Below the pieces are notes generated by a model. That model did not search any database, was not told where the DNA came from, and saw only the letters and a list, made by a program, of their open reading frames with translations. Shown piece by piece: positions 44,849 through 54,674 of a stretch of 64,000 bases of DNA. The stretch spans positions 2,232,001-2,296,000 of the forward strand of contig NZ_CP029397.2 in NCBI RefSeq assembly GCF_001704615.3, read 5' to 3'. How positions within the stretch are numbered: position 1 is the stretch's first letter; every line of letters begins with the position of its first letter. The translations under genes were made by a program, and so were the position numbers. Origin of the DNA: Acinetobacter defluvii (lineage in GTDB: Bacteria > Pseudomonadota > Gammaproteobacteria > Pseudomonadales > Moraxellaceae).

Positions 44849-46822
44849 ATGATTAATTTTCGTATTGTAAAACTCATGCAGTTGAGTTTACTCGGAACGT
44901 TCTGTATCAGTATTTTAAGTGGTTGTCAGCTCGTCAAAATCAAACAAAATCATTTACAATCTGCATTAAATGAAAAAACAGATCACATTTTAACCAAAAA
45001 CAAACTCAGTGAAGCCACTCGCAGTTTTTTACTTTTACAAAATACTGAAGCAGATCAATGCCTAACCCAAATTGATCAGTGTATCGAACAGCTTGCAAAA
45101 AATGATATTTTAGATAAAGACCAGTTTTATTCTGCGGCAAGTGAACTATATTTAAATAAAGCCATTCAGTTACAAAAACAAAATCAATGCACAGGTATGT
45201 TGGCTTCAAGCCGTGGCAAAACTGCAACTGCCTCTCAAAATTGTCGTGATCTGCAACTCAGTTATTTTGATCAAAGTTTAAGATATAGCTATGTCTATTT
45301 ATTTTTATCTTCACAAGCCCCTGAAACTAGACTATTCGATTTACGTCAGGGGCAAGTGCGTACTTTTTATAATGTTGCATTATCGCAATTAATGAGCAAA
45401 GCCTATGACCGTTTTGCCTATACTAAAATTCCTGAACAACTCATCTTGGGTTCATCTTTATATACGTTTGACTTAACTCATTATCCTGCCTTGCAAAATG
45501 CACAAGTAACCAAACTACAATCAAGTTATACTCTCAATTTTTCAGGCTTTTATAGTATTAACCGTCAAGAGGGTTTAGGCGCTGAGTTTGTCATTATCAA
45601 AGCCCCTAAAATAGGTGAAAATTATTCTTTTAAGAATGATTTTATTCTAGATCCTGAAGATACTTATAAAAACCAACCCAACCCCAATATTCATGAAGCA
45701 CGTTACTTACCAGTGAGTACAGTTGCACAACCGACGCAAGCCAACAGCTCAGTCACTGATATTTTATCAGGCAAAGCAACTTTTAAAGTTGAGTTTTATG
45801 ATCCTAATTTATACAAAACAGCACATGTACATCAGCATGACTATACCTTAACTGCTAATTACTCTGTGCCCTTTGGTTTATGGTTAGCAGAAAATAAACT
45901 CGGTTCAGCAGGTTATTGGACGCTGCTTAATCGTGAAGAAAAATTGCGAATGCCACATGTGTATCAATTAGAGCCTTATCAGCCCAATAAAAAAATCATT
46001 GTAATGATTCATGGCTTGGCAAGCAGTCCTGAAACCTGGATTTCTTTAACTAACAACATTATGGGCGACACAAAACTGCGTGAAAATTTTCAAGTTTGGC
46101 AAGTTTTTTACTCTACCAATATGCCCATTTTTGAAAGTCGCTATCAGATCCATGCCTTACTTAAACAAGCCTTTGCCCAAGTTCAACCCAACAGTCCATC
46201 TGCCAAAGATGCAGTGCTGATTGGGCATAGTATGGGCGGTGTAATTAGCCGTTTATTGATGAGTGATGCCGATATTTCTGAGCAAGCCATTCCCTATATG
46301 AATTATGAACAGCATATCCAGTTACAACGCAACCCAGTAATTCACAATCGTTTTATTTTTAAACCCTTAAAACCGATTAGTCGTGCTATTTTTATTGCTG
46401 CGCCCCATCATGGTACTGAGTTTGCAGACCGTTGGTTCACTAATATTGCGAAAAAGCTCGTAGTATTACCGACAACATTTTTAAATAATGTCAATATTCA
46501 AATTCCACATCAAAAAAGCTCATCTGCAGGTTTAGTGCGTTCAGGTCCTGCGGATTTAAGTCGTGATTCACGATTTATGCGCTTAACCACGAATATCATG
46601 CCTATTCCTTTGGTGCCTTATCACTCAATTATCGGCAATAAAACCCAAAGTCATGATCCAGAGGTGATGTCCGACGGAATCGTGCCTTATAGCAGTTCGC
46701 ATTTAGCAGGTGCAATTTCAGAAAAAGTACTAAATGGTGGGCATTCTATTCATGAAAAACCTGAAGTGATTTTAGAGTTACGTCGGATTTTACAAACTCA
46801 TTTACGCCAAACAACACCTTAA
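44849..46822 (+). CDS. Large lipoprotein with C-terminal alpha/beta-hydrolase (lipase-like) domain
   Basis: A 657-residue protein with a lipoprotein signal (LLGTFCISILSGC). Residues about 30-370 form an uncharacterised N-terminal region with four cysteines in two close pairs. The C-terminal domain starts at the oxyanion motif MIHGLASSPETW (H388-G389), has nucleophile elbow GHSMGG (S461) and ends with a His in GGHSIHEKPEV. The PGAP1/lipase-like fold suggests an esterase or lipase on the outer membrane or periplasmic face. It could start at a second Met (codon 10), just before the signal core. Substrate unknown. Confidence 0.85.
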   Translation: MINFRIVKLMQLSLLGTFCISILSGCQLVKIKQNHLQSALNEKTDHILTKNKLSEATRSFLLLQNTEADQCLTQIDQCIEQLAKNDILDKDQFYSAASELYLNKAIQLQKQNQCTGMLASSRGKTATASQNCRDLQLSYFDQSLRYSYVYLFLSSQAPETRLFDLRQGQVRTFYNVALSQLMSKAYDRFAYTKIPEQLILGSSLYTFDLTHYPALQNAQVTKLQSSYTLNFSGFYSINRQEGLGAEFVIIKAPKIGENYSFKNDFILDPEDTYKNQPNPNIHEARYLPVSTVAQPTQANSSVTDILSGKATFKVEFYDPNLYKTAHVHQHDYTLTANYSVPFGLWLAENKLGSAGYWTLLNREEKLRMPHVYQLEPYQPNKKIIVMIHGLASSPETWISLTNNIMGDTKLRENFQVWQVFYSTNMPIFESRYQIHALLKQAFAQVQPNSPSAKDAVLIGHSMGGVISRLLMSDADISEQAIPYMNYEQHIQLQRNPVIHNRFIFKPLKPISRAIFIAAPHHGTEFADRWFTNIAKKLVVLPTTFLNNVNIQIPHQKSSSAGLVRSGPADLSRDSRFMRLTTNIMPIPLVPYHSIIGNKTQSHDPEVMSDGIVPYSSSHLAGAISEKVLNGGHSIHEKPEVILELRRILQTHLRQTTP

Positions 46823-47046
46823 AGAGTTTTTTAAATGCATAAAAATTTAGACGTATAAAACTAATACAGTGTGTAATGCACCTATTATGCTAAAGCCTTT
46901 ATGTAGATCACAGGTTTATTCAGATACAATGCAAAATTACTCATTTCAATTAAAATCCATAATCCCGTAAAATGGATAAGTTTTTGCAAGCTATCCATCC
47001 GCATGTATAAATCTCTCACTTTTTTATTTAAATCTTTACTTCTCGG

Positions 47047-47787
47047 ATGTTGTTCTTGATTTGGTTAGTTTTCTGTATGGGCGCCATTATTGCCGGTTTT
47101 GTTCAAGGCTTAACAGGTTTTGCCTTTGCCCTAATCGCCATGTCTTTTTGGATTTGGGTATTACCTGTACAAATTGCCGCTCCCTTAGTGGTATTTGCTT
47201 CACTTTGGAGCCACTTCATCTCCTTAAGCAAAGAACAAAAGCATACCCTCCCCTTTTCTTTAGTGAAGCCTTATCTTATCGCAGGTTTAATAGGCGTACC
47301 TTTAGGCACTCTGCTGTTACATTATATTGACCAAAATCTTTTTAAAATGATCTTAGGTTTCTTTTTAATGTTGTGGTGTCCCACGATTTATTTTGCACCT
47401 GAGTTGCCTCATATCCAAAAAATGGGAAACATGGCAGACAGTAGTATCGGTTTTTTAGGGGGTATCTTAGGCGGGTTAGGTGGTTTTTGTGGTGCCTTGC
47501 CTTCTGCATGGGTGATGTTAAAACAACTGCCTAAACAACAACAACGCTATGTGCTGCGTCATTTTAATTTTGCCATTCAATTTTTTACCCTGCTCGTTTA
47601 TATTGTACAGGGAACAATCAATACTAACCACCTACCTTATATCCTTGTGCTTATGATGAGTGTCAGTCTTCCTGCAATTTTAGGCGCACAATTATTTTAT
47701 AAAATTTCTGAAATACAATTTAAACGTATCGTGCTGAGTTTATTATTTGCGTCTGGCGTATTTTTAAGCCTATCTGCATTAATATAA
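47047..47787 (+). CDS. TauE/SafE-family anion permease
   Basis: A 246-residue inner-membrane protein with about eight hydrophobic segments. The internal repeat with G-rich motifs is visible (GFVQGLTGFAFALIAM near the start and GFLGGILGGLGGFCGALPS in the middle), typical of the TSUP/TauE-SafE family that exports sulfite, sulfoacetate or other organosulfur anions. Isolated in its orientation; no sulfur gene is adjacent, so the substrate is open. Confidence 0.88.
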   Translation: MLFLIWLVFCMGAIIAGFVQGLTGFAFALIAMSFWIWVLPVQIAAPLVVFASLWSHFISLSKEQKHTLPFSLVKPYLIAGLIGVPLGTLLLHYIDQNLFKMILGFFLMLWCPTIYFAPELPHIQKMGNMADSSIGFLGGILGGLGGFCGALPSAWVMLKQLPKQQQRYVLRHFNFAIQFFTLLVYIVQGTINTNHLPYILVLMMSVSLPAILGAQLFYKISEIQFKRIVLSLLFASGVFLSLSALI

Positions 47788-47920
47788 ATATTTACTTACA
47801 GTTTAAAATAAACCATGCAATAAAAACATCATTAATGTGCTAATTTTTAATCAAATTTAACTATTTAATTCAAACCATTAGGCATATAATTTTGTTCCTC
47901 ATTTTTATACAATTATTGTG

Positions 47921-48268
47921 ATGAAATTCTCGTTTTTGTTCAGTTTTACTTTTATCTTAACAGGTTGCGCTCTTGGCACATCTAGCGAAATAAAATCAGC
48001 GGAAAAATTACTCAGTCAATTTGAGTGTAAAAATATAGAAAGCACAGAATTAGCACATAGTCCAATTACCTCTTATCATGAACGTGCTTTAGCCGTTAGT
48101 CGTGAAAAAGCAAGTGGTTATATTGATCGTTATAAATCAGGGGATGTACTTTTTAAGATTCCTTTAGACAATGTGATACAGCAGCAATACGATGTTTATA
48201 AGTCTGCTTGTGAATCTTTAGGGGGTATTCAGAGTGAAACAAGCGATGTTGAACTTCATCGAGAGTGA
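47921..48268 (+). CDS. Small lipoprotein, unknown function
   Basis: A 115-residue product with lipobox LTGC at residue 14 (FSFLFSFTFILTGC). The mature domain is small and charged with two cysteines (FECKNIES, SACESLGG). A GTG one codon upstream is an alternative start; no strong ribosome site is visible. No family recognised. Confidence 0.65.
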   Translation: MKFSFLFSFTFILTGCALGTSSEIKSAEKLLSQFECKNIESTELAHSPITSYHERALAVSREKASGYIDRYKSGDVLFKIPLDNVIQQQYDVYKSACESLGGIQSETSDVELHRE

Positions 48269-48358
48269 GAAAACTCATAAGCTTGATAACATCGTTTTGT
48301 AGATTACATATAAAAAGACAGGATTAAAACCTATCTTTTTAGTGGGAGCGTCATTAAA

Positions 48359-48988
48359 TTATTTTTCAGAATAATACCGTGTATCAACACTAAAGAGTTC
48401 AGGAAATTTGGGATGAATTTGTGCATAAAAACCCATAATCTCAGCCATGTCCTTTTCATAATCACCTGAAGGATAGACGATCTTACCAATGCCTGTTTTT
48501 TTCTTAGCATAATCCATATAAGCCAATGCGATTGGTACACCTGCCTTCATAGCCACATGATAAAAACCTGTTTTCCACTTTTCTTGTTTTGCACGGGTTC
48601 CTTCAGGGGTCACCAACATGACCAACTTTGGATGTGTTCTAAATAAATCTGTCATCAACTCAACCATACTTGGACGAGCTTCTCCCCCGTTCTTAGGACG
48701 ACGATCAATACCGATCCCCCCCATTGCACGTACAAAAGGACCAAAAGGTAATTTCATATAACTGTCTTTGATCGTAATACGCACATTGACACCTAATGCT
48801 TTCAGTGCCAAACGGGCATATAAAGCATCCCAGTTACTGGTATGTGGTGCAGCAATCATCACACATTGATCAATAGTTAAGTCCCAATGGTTATCAATCT
48901 GCCACCCCATTGCCTCAAGACTTTGTTCAGCTAATTTCTCGAACACAAACACACCAAATACAAAAAAATTTCTGAATTGTAGCAACAC
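48359..48988 (-). CDS. PlsC-like 1-acylglycerol-3-phosphate acyltransferase
   Basis: A 209-residue acyltransferase. The catalytic HX4D motif reads HTSNWD near residue 50, the second block GIDRRPKNGG, and the third PEGTRAKQEKWKTGFYHVA. Acyltransferases of this short type transfer acyl groups to lysophosphatidate or related lysolipids at the inner membrane. It is one of the stand-alone PlsC paralogues; the principal PlsC cannot be judged from this window. Confidence 0.85.
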   Translation of the reverse strand: MLLQFRNFFVFGVFVFEKLAEQSLEAMGWQIDNHWDLTIDQCVMIAAPHTSNWDALYARLALKALGVNVRITIKDSYMKLPFGPFVRAMGGIGIDRRPKNGGEARPSMVELMTDLFRTHPKLVMLVTPEGTRAKQEKWKTGFYHVAMKAGVPIALAYMDYAKKKTGIGKIVYPSGDYEKDMAEIMGFYAQIHPKFPELFSVDTRYYSEK

Positions 48989-49329
48989 CTTAACTATAAA
49001 AAACCTAGTAGCAGATCACTTTATAGACAATTAAATTACACTTGTGAATAAATACTGAATCTAATGATTTTTCTACTACAATTTTCCCAAATATTTTCAT
49101 TTTTTATGATTAGTTTTGCATATATAGATAATTTCCTAAAAAAATTATTCATACTTTTATTTGTAATAATTCATTTAAATGTGATTTATTTCTCAAAAAT
49201 CTAAGCATATAAAAACCGACCAATACAAAATACTGCATTTGTTTACAGGAGTTCACTATTTTTAACTACAGTAGAGCCTATAACTTAATTAGGCTAATAT
49301 AAATTGAATTTTTAACACTTGGTGAAAAT
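48989..49329. other. AT-rich intergenic region
   Basis: About 340 bp between divergent genes (acyltransferase and NlpE-like). No open frame with a ribosome site, hairpin or repeat stood out. Confidence 0.5.
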
Positions 49330-49824
49330 ATGAAAAAAACTCTTTTAATTCTTGCACTTTCTGGTTTTGCTTTAACAGCTTGTTCTAAACCGACTGAAAA
49401 CGCTGCTGAAAAAGTTGAAAACACGCCTCAAATCCAACAATCACAAACTCAAGCTAGTGCACCAGCAACTACACCAGATACAACACACAACGCTAAAACC
49501 AGTTTAGACTGGGCGGGCAAATACAAAGGGTTATTTCCATGTGCTGACTGCGAAGGGATCGAAACTGAATTAAAACTGAATGCCGATAAAACTTATGAGT
49601 TAGAAGAAGAGTATAAAGGCGGTAAAGGCGAAGGTAAAAAGTTTGAATCTAAAGGTAGTTTTACTTTTGATAATACCGGTAGCATCATTACCCTAGATCA
49701 AGCTGCTGATAATCGTAAATTCTTTGTCGGTGAAAACTTTATTGAAGCGCGTGACCGTGATACAGGTGCAAAGATTGACAGTGCACTTGCTGAACATTAT
49801 AAATTGAATAAAGAAAGTAATTAA
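49330..49824 (+). CDS. NlpE-like copper/stress lipoprotein
   Basis: A 164-residue lipoprotein with lipobox LTAC at residue 17, a Thr/Gln/Ala-rich linker and then the NlpE N-terminal domain: WAGKYKGLFPCADCEGIETEL. The CADC pair is the metal- or disulfide-forming CxxC of NlpE, which in E. coli senses surface and copper stress through Cpx. The C-terminal OB domain of E. coli NlpE is absent, so this is the short form. Start after TTGGTG. Confidence 0.88.
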   Translation: MKKTLLILALSGFALTACSKPTENAAEKVENTPQIQQSQTQASAPATTPDTTHNAKTSLDWAGKYKGLFPCADCEGIETELKLNADKTYELEEEYKGGKGEGKKFESKGSFTFDNTGSIITLDQAADNRKFFVGENFIEARDRDTGAKIDSALAEHYKLNKESN

Positions 49825-49861
49825 TTCAAAGCTTTTTAAATTTTTATGTATATTTATTAAT

Positions 49862-49893
49862 AAAGAAACCCAGCTTTTGCTGGGTTTCTTTTT
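49862..49893. terminator. Bidirectional terminator between nlpE-like gene and aceA
   Basis: AAAGAAACCCAGC pairs with GCTGGGTTTCTTT around a TTTT loop, with a trailing T run. Confidence 0.93.
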
Positions 49894-49908
49894 GAATCAA
49901 ATCAATGC

Positions 49909-51513
49909 TTAGTGAGCAGAGAATTGGTTCATTGTGTTTTTAGCATCGTCATGCGCTTTAAGTGCATTGTCACCAGAGAAGATTTCTTTGTGATCATCAC
50001 CGATGTCTGAACCCGCCATTGCTTGGTGTTTAACACAAGCGATACCTCCACGGATTTCTTTACGTTGTACGCCAGCAACATAAGCCAACATACCTTCAGA
50101 ACCGAAGTAACCTTGTGCAAGCTCATGTGTAGAAAGCGCAGCAGTGTGGTAAGTCGGAAGTGTGATCAAGTGATGGAACACACCAGCTTCACGAGAAGCA
50201 TCTGCTTGGAATGTACGTACTTTCTCATCAGCATCAGCAGCTAATTCAGTGTTATCGTACTCAGCGCTCATCAATTTAGCACGGTCATAGTTCGATACGT
50301 CTTTACCTTCAGCAACCCAACGGTCGTAAGCTTGTTGACGGAAGTTTAAAGTCCAGTTGAACGATGGAGAGTTGTTATAAACAAGTTTCGCATTTGGAAC
50401 AACTTCTTTAACACGGTTCACCATGTGAGCGATTTCTTCAACGTTTGGCGTTGCAGTTTCGATCCAAAGAAGGTCAGCACCGTTTTGTAAGCTTGTTACA
50501 CAGTCAAGTACTACACGGTCAATTTGCGTGTCAGCACGGAACTGATATAAACCAGAAGCTAAACGTTTAGGACGGTGTAATTTACCATCACGTTTGATCA
50601 AGATTTCGTCTTCTTGAGCGTCAGCGATGTCAATTTCAGTTGTGTCTAAGTAGCTGATGTATTGAGAAGCGATGTCGCCTGGCTCTTTAACCACTGGGAT
50701 TTTTTGAGTCAAGTCAGCGCCTTCAGAGTCAGTACGCGCAACGATGATACCGTCATCAAGACCCATTTCTAAGAATGCATAACGTAATGCATGGATTTTA
50801 GCGATGAAGTCTTCGTGCGGAACAGTTACTTTACCAGCTTGGTGACCACATTGTTTCGCATCAGAAACTTGGTTTTCGATTTGTAGTGCACAAGCACCCG
50901 CTTCGATCATTTTCTTAGCAAGTAAGTAAGTTGCTTCTTCGTTACCAAAACCAGCATCGATGTCCGCAATGATTGGCACAACGTGAGTTTCAAAGTTGTC
51001 GATTTGTGCAGTGATTTCAGCAGCTTTTGCAGTATCACCAGCATCTTGTGCTTTTTTCAACGCACGGAATAAGTCGTTTAATTCTTTTGCGTCAGCTTGA
51101 CGTAAGAAAGTGTAGATTTCTTCGATCAATGCAGGAACTGAAGTTTTTTCATGCATAGATTGGTCAGGAAGTGGACCGAATTCTGAACGAAGCGCAGCTA
51201 CCATCCAACCTGAAAGGTAGATATAACGTTTGTTTGTAGTACCGAAGTATTTTTTGTTCGCAATCATTTTTTGTTGTGCGATGAAACCGTGCCAGCAACC
51301 TAATGATTGAGTGTATTTGCTAGAGTCAGCATCATACTCAGCCATATCACGACGCATAATCGCAGCTGTGTATTTCGCAATGTCTAAACCAGTTTTGAAA
51401 CGGTTTTGCATTTGCATACGTGCAGCATCTTCAGGACTGATGTCTGCCCAAGTGTTGCCGAATTTTGCTTTTAATTCGCGGATTGCATCAATCGCTGTTT
51501 GGTATGTAGTCAT
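49909..51513 (-). CDS. aceA: Isocitrate lyase (long form)
   Basis: A 534-residue enzyme that cleaves isocitrate to glyoxylate and succinate in the glyoxylate bypass, needed for growth on acetate, fatty acids or storage lipids. The active-site loop reads DAKQCGHQAGK (KxCGH with Gln for Lys/Arg). LSGWMVAA and TATPNVEEIAH are also typical. The longer size compared with about 430 residues of E. coli AceA fits the Pseudomonas/Acinetobacter AceA type with an inserted domain. The ATG at 51513 has AGGAAA 7 bases upstream. Divergent from a LysR-type regulator. Confidence 0.94.
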   Translation of the reverse strand: MTTYQTAIDAIRELKAKFGNTWADISPEDAARMQMQNRFKTGLDIAKYTAAIMRRDMAEYDADSSKYTQSLGCWHGFIAQQKMIANKKYFGTTNKRYIYLSGWMVAALRSEFGPLPDQSMHEKTSVPALIEEIYTFLRQADAKELNDLFRALKKAQDAGDTAKAAEITAQIDNFETHVVPIIADIDAGFGNEEATYLLAKKMIEAGACALQIENQVSDAKQCGHQAGKVTVPHEDFIAKIHALRYAFLEMGLDDGIIVARTDSEGADLTQKIPVVKEPGDIASQYISYLDTTEIDIADAQEDEILIKRDGKLHRPKRLASGLYQFRADTQIDRVVLDCVTSLQNGADLLWIETATPNVEEIAHMVNRVKEVVPNAKLVYNNSPSFNWTLNFRQQAYDRWVAEGKDVSNYDRAKLMSAEYDNTELAADADEKVRTFQADASREAGVFHHLITLPTYHTAALSTHELAQGYFGSEGMLAYVAGVQRKEIRGGIACVKHQAMAGSDIGDDHKEIFSGDNALKAHDDAKNTMNQFSAH

Positions 51514-52135
51514 GATTTTTTCCTGTCTTAATATTAGGATTTCATCCATCGAATCGCTAAATCTAGTCGCTATCTATTTGTTCAGATTTAGTACGCTTCG
51601 TTGTTATGGACTTAGCTTAGAGGGACTCTTCCAATTAATCCAATATTCTGCGTTAATTCTCAATATTTATTTAAAAAATATGTAGATCAAAGTCGTATTA
51701 TAATTATATTACAAAATATTAATTTATTGTTTTATATAAAATTAAATAAAACTTATTGCTAATCATTTTGTGTAAAAATCACACATTAAAGCAATCATGC
51801 GCATATTAGACTTAAGTCTTGAATACGTACCAAACTGTATTTATTTTTATTTTTAGCTGTAATTTTTTGCCAATTTTGACATTTATAGGTTAATCCTCAG
51901 CTCATTTTCTATGCAATTTTAACTAAGTTTTACAGCTTAAACGCCTGTATTGAACATGCCTTTGGCATATTTTGACTCAATTCAGCAACATCAAGTTTTT
52001 TATATTTTTACAAAGTGAATTATTATAAGATTAGACTTTGTAAAATTGAGTTTTTTTATCCTGATTTAACACAAAGTCATTTGCTTGTGGCATAATCTCT
52101 CGTGATTTTAAAAATTTATTTTCGGTATTTTTTAT
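51514..52135. other. Long regulatory intergenic region between aceA and the LysR gene
   Basis: About 620 bp, very AT-rich and without a convincing reading frame. An 8-bp inverted repeat CTAAATCT (51557-51564) / AGATTTAG (51584-51591) lies 44-78 bp upstream of the aceA start, in its leader. A CATAAT at about 52091-52096 may be the -10 box of the LysR gene. The length suggests several control sites. Confidence 0.5.
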
Positions 52136-53125
52136 ATGAATCTTGAGCGGGTTGATCTCAATCTCTTAATTTACCTTGATGTGTTATTACGTGAAAAGAA
52201 TGTTACCCGTGCAGCAGAACAATTGGGTGTGACTCAACCTGCGATGAGTAATATTTTGCGCCGCTTGCGTAATTTATTTAATGATCCTCTCTTGATTCGT
52301 TCATCCGAAGGGATGACGCCAACAGAACGTGCTTTAGAGTTACAACCCCGTATTCGGGATGCATTGTCTGATTTATCCATGATTTTGGAACCACGTACGG
52401 AGTTCCGTCCTTATACTTCAAACCGTGTTTTTCGTATCATGACTTCTGATTATGCTGAAGCGACTTTAGTCCCTCGTCTAGTCAAAGCATTACGTTCTGA
52501 AGCGCCAAATGTCGTTTTAGACTTTTTAACACCCAGTGATGTGTCCTATCGTGATATGGAACAAGGTAAGGTCGACTTAGCGATTAATCGTTTTAATGAA
52601 ATTCCACAAAGCTTCCATCAGGTTTTGGTATGGCGTGACAGTTTTTCATGTTTACTGAATGGCAAGCACCCTGCTGCCAATAATCTAAACCTAAAAAGTT
52701 ACTTAGATGCACAACATATTTGGGTATCGAAAACAGGGATGGGCGTTGGCTTTGGTGTAAATCCTGAAAAACAAGCTGGACTTGGGTGGATTGACCAAGC
52801 ATTAGAACGTATTGGGCAAAAACGTAAAATTTCAGTATTTACTCGCCATTATCAAATGCCAGCACTTTTGGCATCAAATGTTGATTTAGTGGCGACTTTA
52901 CCAACACGTATTGCTCGCTTACAAGCCAAAAGCCAAAATTTACTGATTAAAGACCCGCCTTTTTATATTCCAGAGTTTGAATTAAAAATGGCATGGTGTC
53001 CTTTACTGCATCATCATCCTGCGCATCGGTGGTTACGTCAGTTAATTTTGTATGTTGCACGTCAAATGATTGATGAGGAAAATCGTGAATTTCTCATGAA
53101 TAATTCACAATTTTCACATTATTAA
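52136..53125 (+). CDS. LysR-type transcriptional regulator
   Basis: A 329-residue regulator. The winged helix-turn-helix is at about residues 8-67 (VDLNLLIYLDVLLREKNVTR, AAEQLGVTQPAMSNILRRLR), followed by an effector domain of the type seen in NodD/LinR-like members (RTEFRPYTSNRVFRIMTSDY). LysR genes usually control the divergent neighbour, which here is aceA; that is an inference from position only. Ends in a strong terminator. Confidence 0.9.
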   Translation: MNLERVDLNLLIYLDVLLREKNVTRAAEQLGVTQPAMSNILRRLRNLFNDPLLIRSSEGMTPTERALELQPRIRDALSDLSMILEPRTEFRPYTSNRVFRIMTSDYAEATLVPRLVKALRSEAPNVVLDFLTPSDVSYRDMEQGKVDLAINRFNEIPQSFHQVLVWRDSFSCLLNGKHPAANNLNLKSYLDAQHIWVSKTGMGVGFGVNPEKQAGLGWIDQALERIGQKRKISVFTRHYQMPALLASNVDLVATLPTRIARLQAKSQNLLIKDPPFYIPEFELKMAWCPLLHHHPAHRWLRQLILYVARQMIDEENREFLMNNSQFSHY

Positions 53126-53165
53126 TGATCTAGTTTTATAAGATTTAACATTTTCAGATTATACT

Positions 53166-53209
53166 AAGCACTCAAGAGCCCAATTTAATATTCTCTTGAG
53201 TGCTTTTGT
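53166..53209 (+). terminator. Terminator after the LysR gene
   Basis: AAGCACTCAAGAG (53166-53178) pairs perfectly over 13 bp with CTCTTGAGTGCTT (53193-53205), followed by TT. Confidence 0.85.
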
Positions 53210-53250
53210 GTTAAAAATATTCATAATAATCAAGATCCACAGGTGGATTC

Positions 53251-54582
53251 GTGAGCCTTTTTCAAAATATCGTCATTATGGCACTCCTTATTATAGGTGC
53301 TGGATTTTTATCTTTAACTGAAATCGCCCTTGCTGGCGCACGCAAAGTTAAATTAAAAATACTCGCAGAAACTGGAGATGACCGGGCACAAAAGGTTCTT
53401 GATTTACAAGAAAATTCAGCAGATTTTTTTGCAGCTTCTCAAATTGGTCTAAATGCAGTTGCGATTTTAGGCGGTATATTGGGTGAAGGTGCTTTTCGTC
53501 CTTATTTCTTGAGTTTAGTTTCAGGTTTTTATACAGGACCATGGGCAGATACCATTAGCTTTTCACTGTCTTTTACTTTAGTCACGTCATTATTCATCTT
53601 ATTTGCTGACTTAATGCCGAAACGTTTGGCAATGATCGCACCTGAGAAAATCGCAGTCGCCGTCATTAACCCGATTCAAATTTTTATCATCGTGTGTAAA
53701 CCTTTGGCTTGGTTTATTAACATGATCGCCAATTTGTTATTTCGACTATTTAAAGTCAATACGACGCGTGATGACAATATTACTTTTGATGATATTTCTG
53801 CAGTCATGGATGCAGGTGCGCAAGCAGGTGTTCTACAAAAACAAGAACATCATTTTATTGAAAATGTGTTTGAACTTGAAGAAAGAAATGTTCCTTCTAG
53901 TATGACCACACGAGAAAATGTAGTATTTTTCACATTAAAAGAATCAGAAGAAAGTATTCGTCAAAAACTTGCAGAGTATCCCTATTCAAAGTTTTTAGTA
54001 TGTAATAATAATATCGATGATGTAATTGGTTATGTCGACTCTAAAGATATTTTAGTGCGTATTTTAAATAATCAGTCTTTGTTACAACTCAATGAAAATA
54101 CCATCCGTAATGTCCTTACCATTCCTGATACTTTGACGCTGTCTGAGTTGCTTGATCGTTTTCGCTCAACCAAAGAAAAATTCGCAGTGGTCATCAATGA
54201 GTATGCACTTGTAGTGGGCGTGATTACGCTTTCAGACATTATGATTACGGTGATGGGAGACTGGGTTACCCCGATCGAAGAGGAACAGCAAATCATTAAA
54301 CGTGATAATAATTCTTGGTTGATTGACGGGAGTACGCCGATTGAGGATTTAAAGCATGCGCTGGCACTTGATGAAATGCCTGAAGAAGAAAACTATGAAA
54401 CCTTAGCTGGCTTTATGATGTATAAGCTACGTAAAATTCCTCGTCCTGCCGATACTGTCATCTTTGATGCCTATAAATTTGAAGTAGTAGACGTAGACCA
54501 TTTTAAAATCGACCAATTATTGGTCACACGTTTACTTGAAAGAAGTGAGCCAGAAACTGACCAAAGTGAAGCCACTGAATAA
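53251..54582 (+). CDS. CNNM/CorC-type membrane protein with CBS domains
   Basis: A 443-residue protein with the DUF21 (CNNM) transmembrane domain in residues 1-170 (LSLTEIALAGARKVKLK, NAVAILGGILGEGAF), a CBS pair near 215-345 (PSSMTTRENVVFF, FAVVINEYALVVGVITLSDIM) and a CorC/HlyC C-terminal domain (DGSTPIEDLKHAL, ETLAGFMMYKL). Often annotated hemolysin-like; the family is linked to magnesium or cobalt efflux. Start GTG at 53251 after AGGTGG. Confidence 0.9.
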   Translation: MSLFQNIVIMALLIIGAGFLSLTEIALAGARKVKLKILAETGDDRAQKVLDLQENSADFFAASQIGLNAVAILGGILGEGAFRPYFLSLVSGFYTGPWADTISFSLSFTLVTSLFILFADLMPKRLAMIAPEKIAVAVINPIQIFIIVCKPLAWFINMIANLLFRLFKVNTTRDDNITFDDISAVMDAGAQAGVLQKQEHHFIENVFELEERNVPSSMTTRENVVFFTLKESEESIRQKLAEYPYSKFLVCNNNIDDVIGYVDSKDILVRILNNQSLLQLNENTIRNVLTIPDTLTLSELLDRFRSTKEKFAVVINEYALVVGVITLSDIMITVMGDWVTPIEEEQQIIKRDNNSWLIDGSTPIEDLKHALALDEMPEEENYETLAGFMMYKLRKIPRPADTVIFDAYKFEVVDVDHFKIDQLLVTRLLERSEPETDQSEATE

Positions 54583-54593
54583 CATCAAAATAA

Positions 54594-54622
54594 AAGAAGC
54601 TCTAAATTTAGAGCTTCTTAAA
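54594..54622. terminator. Terminator after the CNNM gene
   Basis: AAGAAGCTCTAAATTTAGAG followed by CTTCTT is a 13-bp self-complementary dyad with no spare loop bases, with A-rich upstream and some T downstream. Confidence 0.7.
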
Positions 54623-54674
54623 CAATTATTGTTCAGCGATTTTAATCTTATTTTTAAAACACCTGTTTAAGTAA

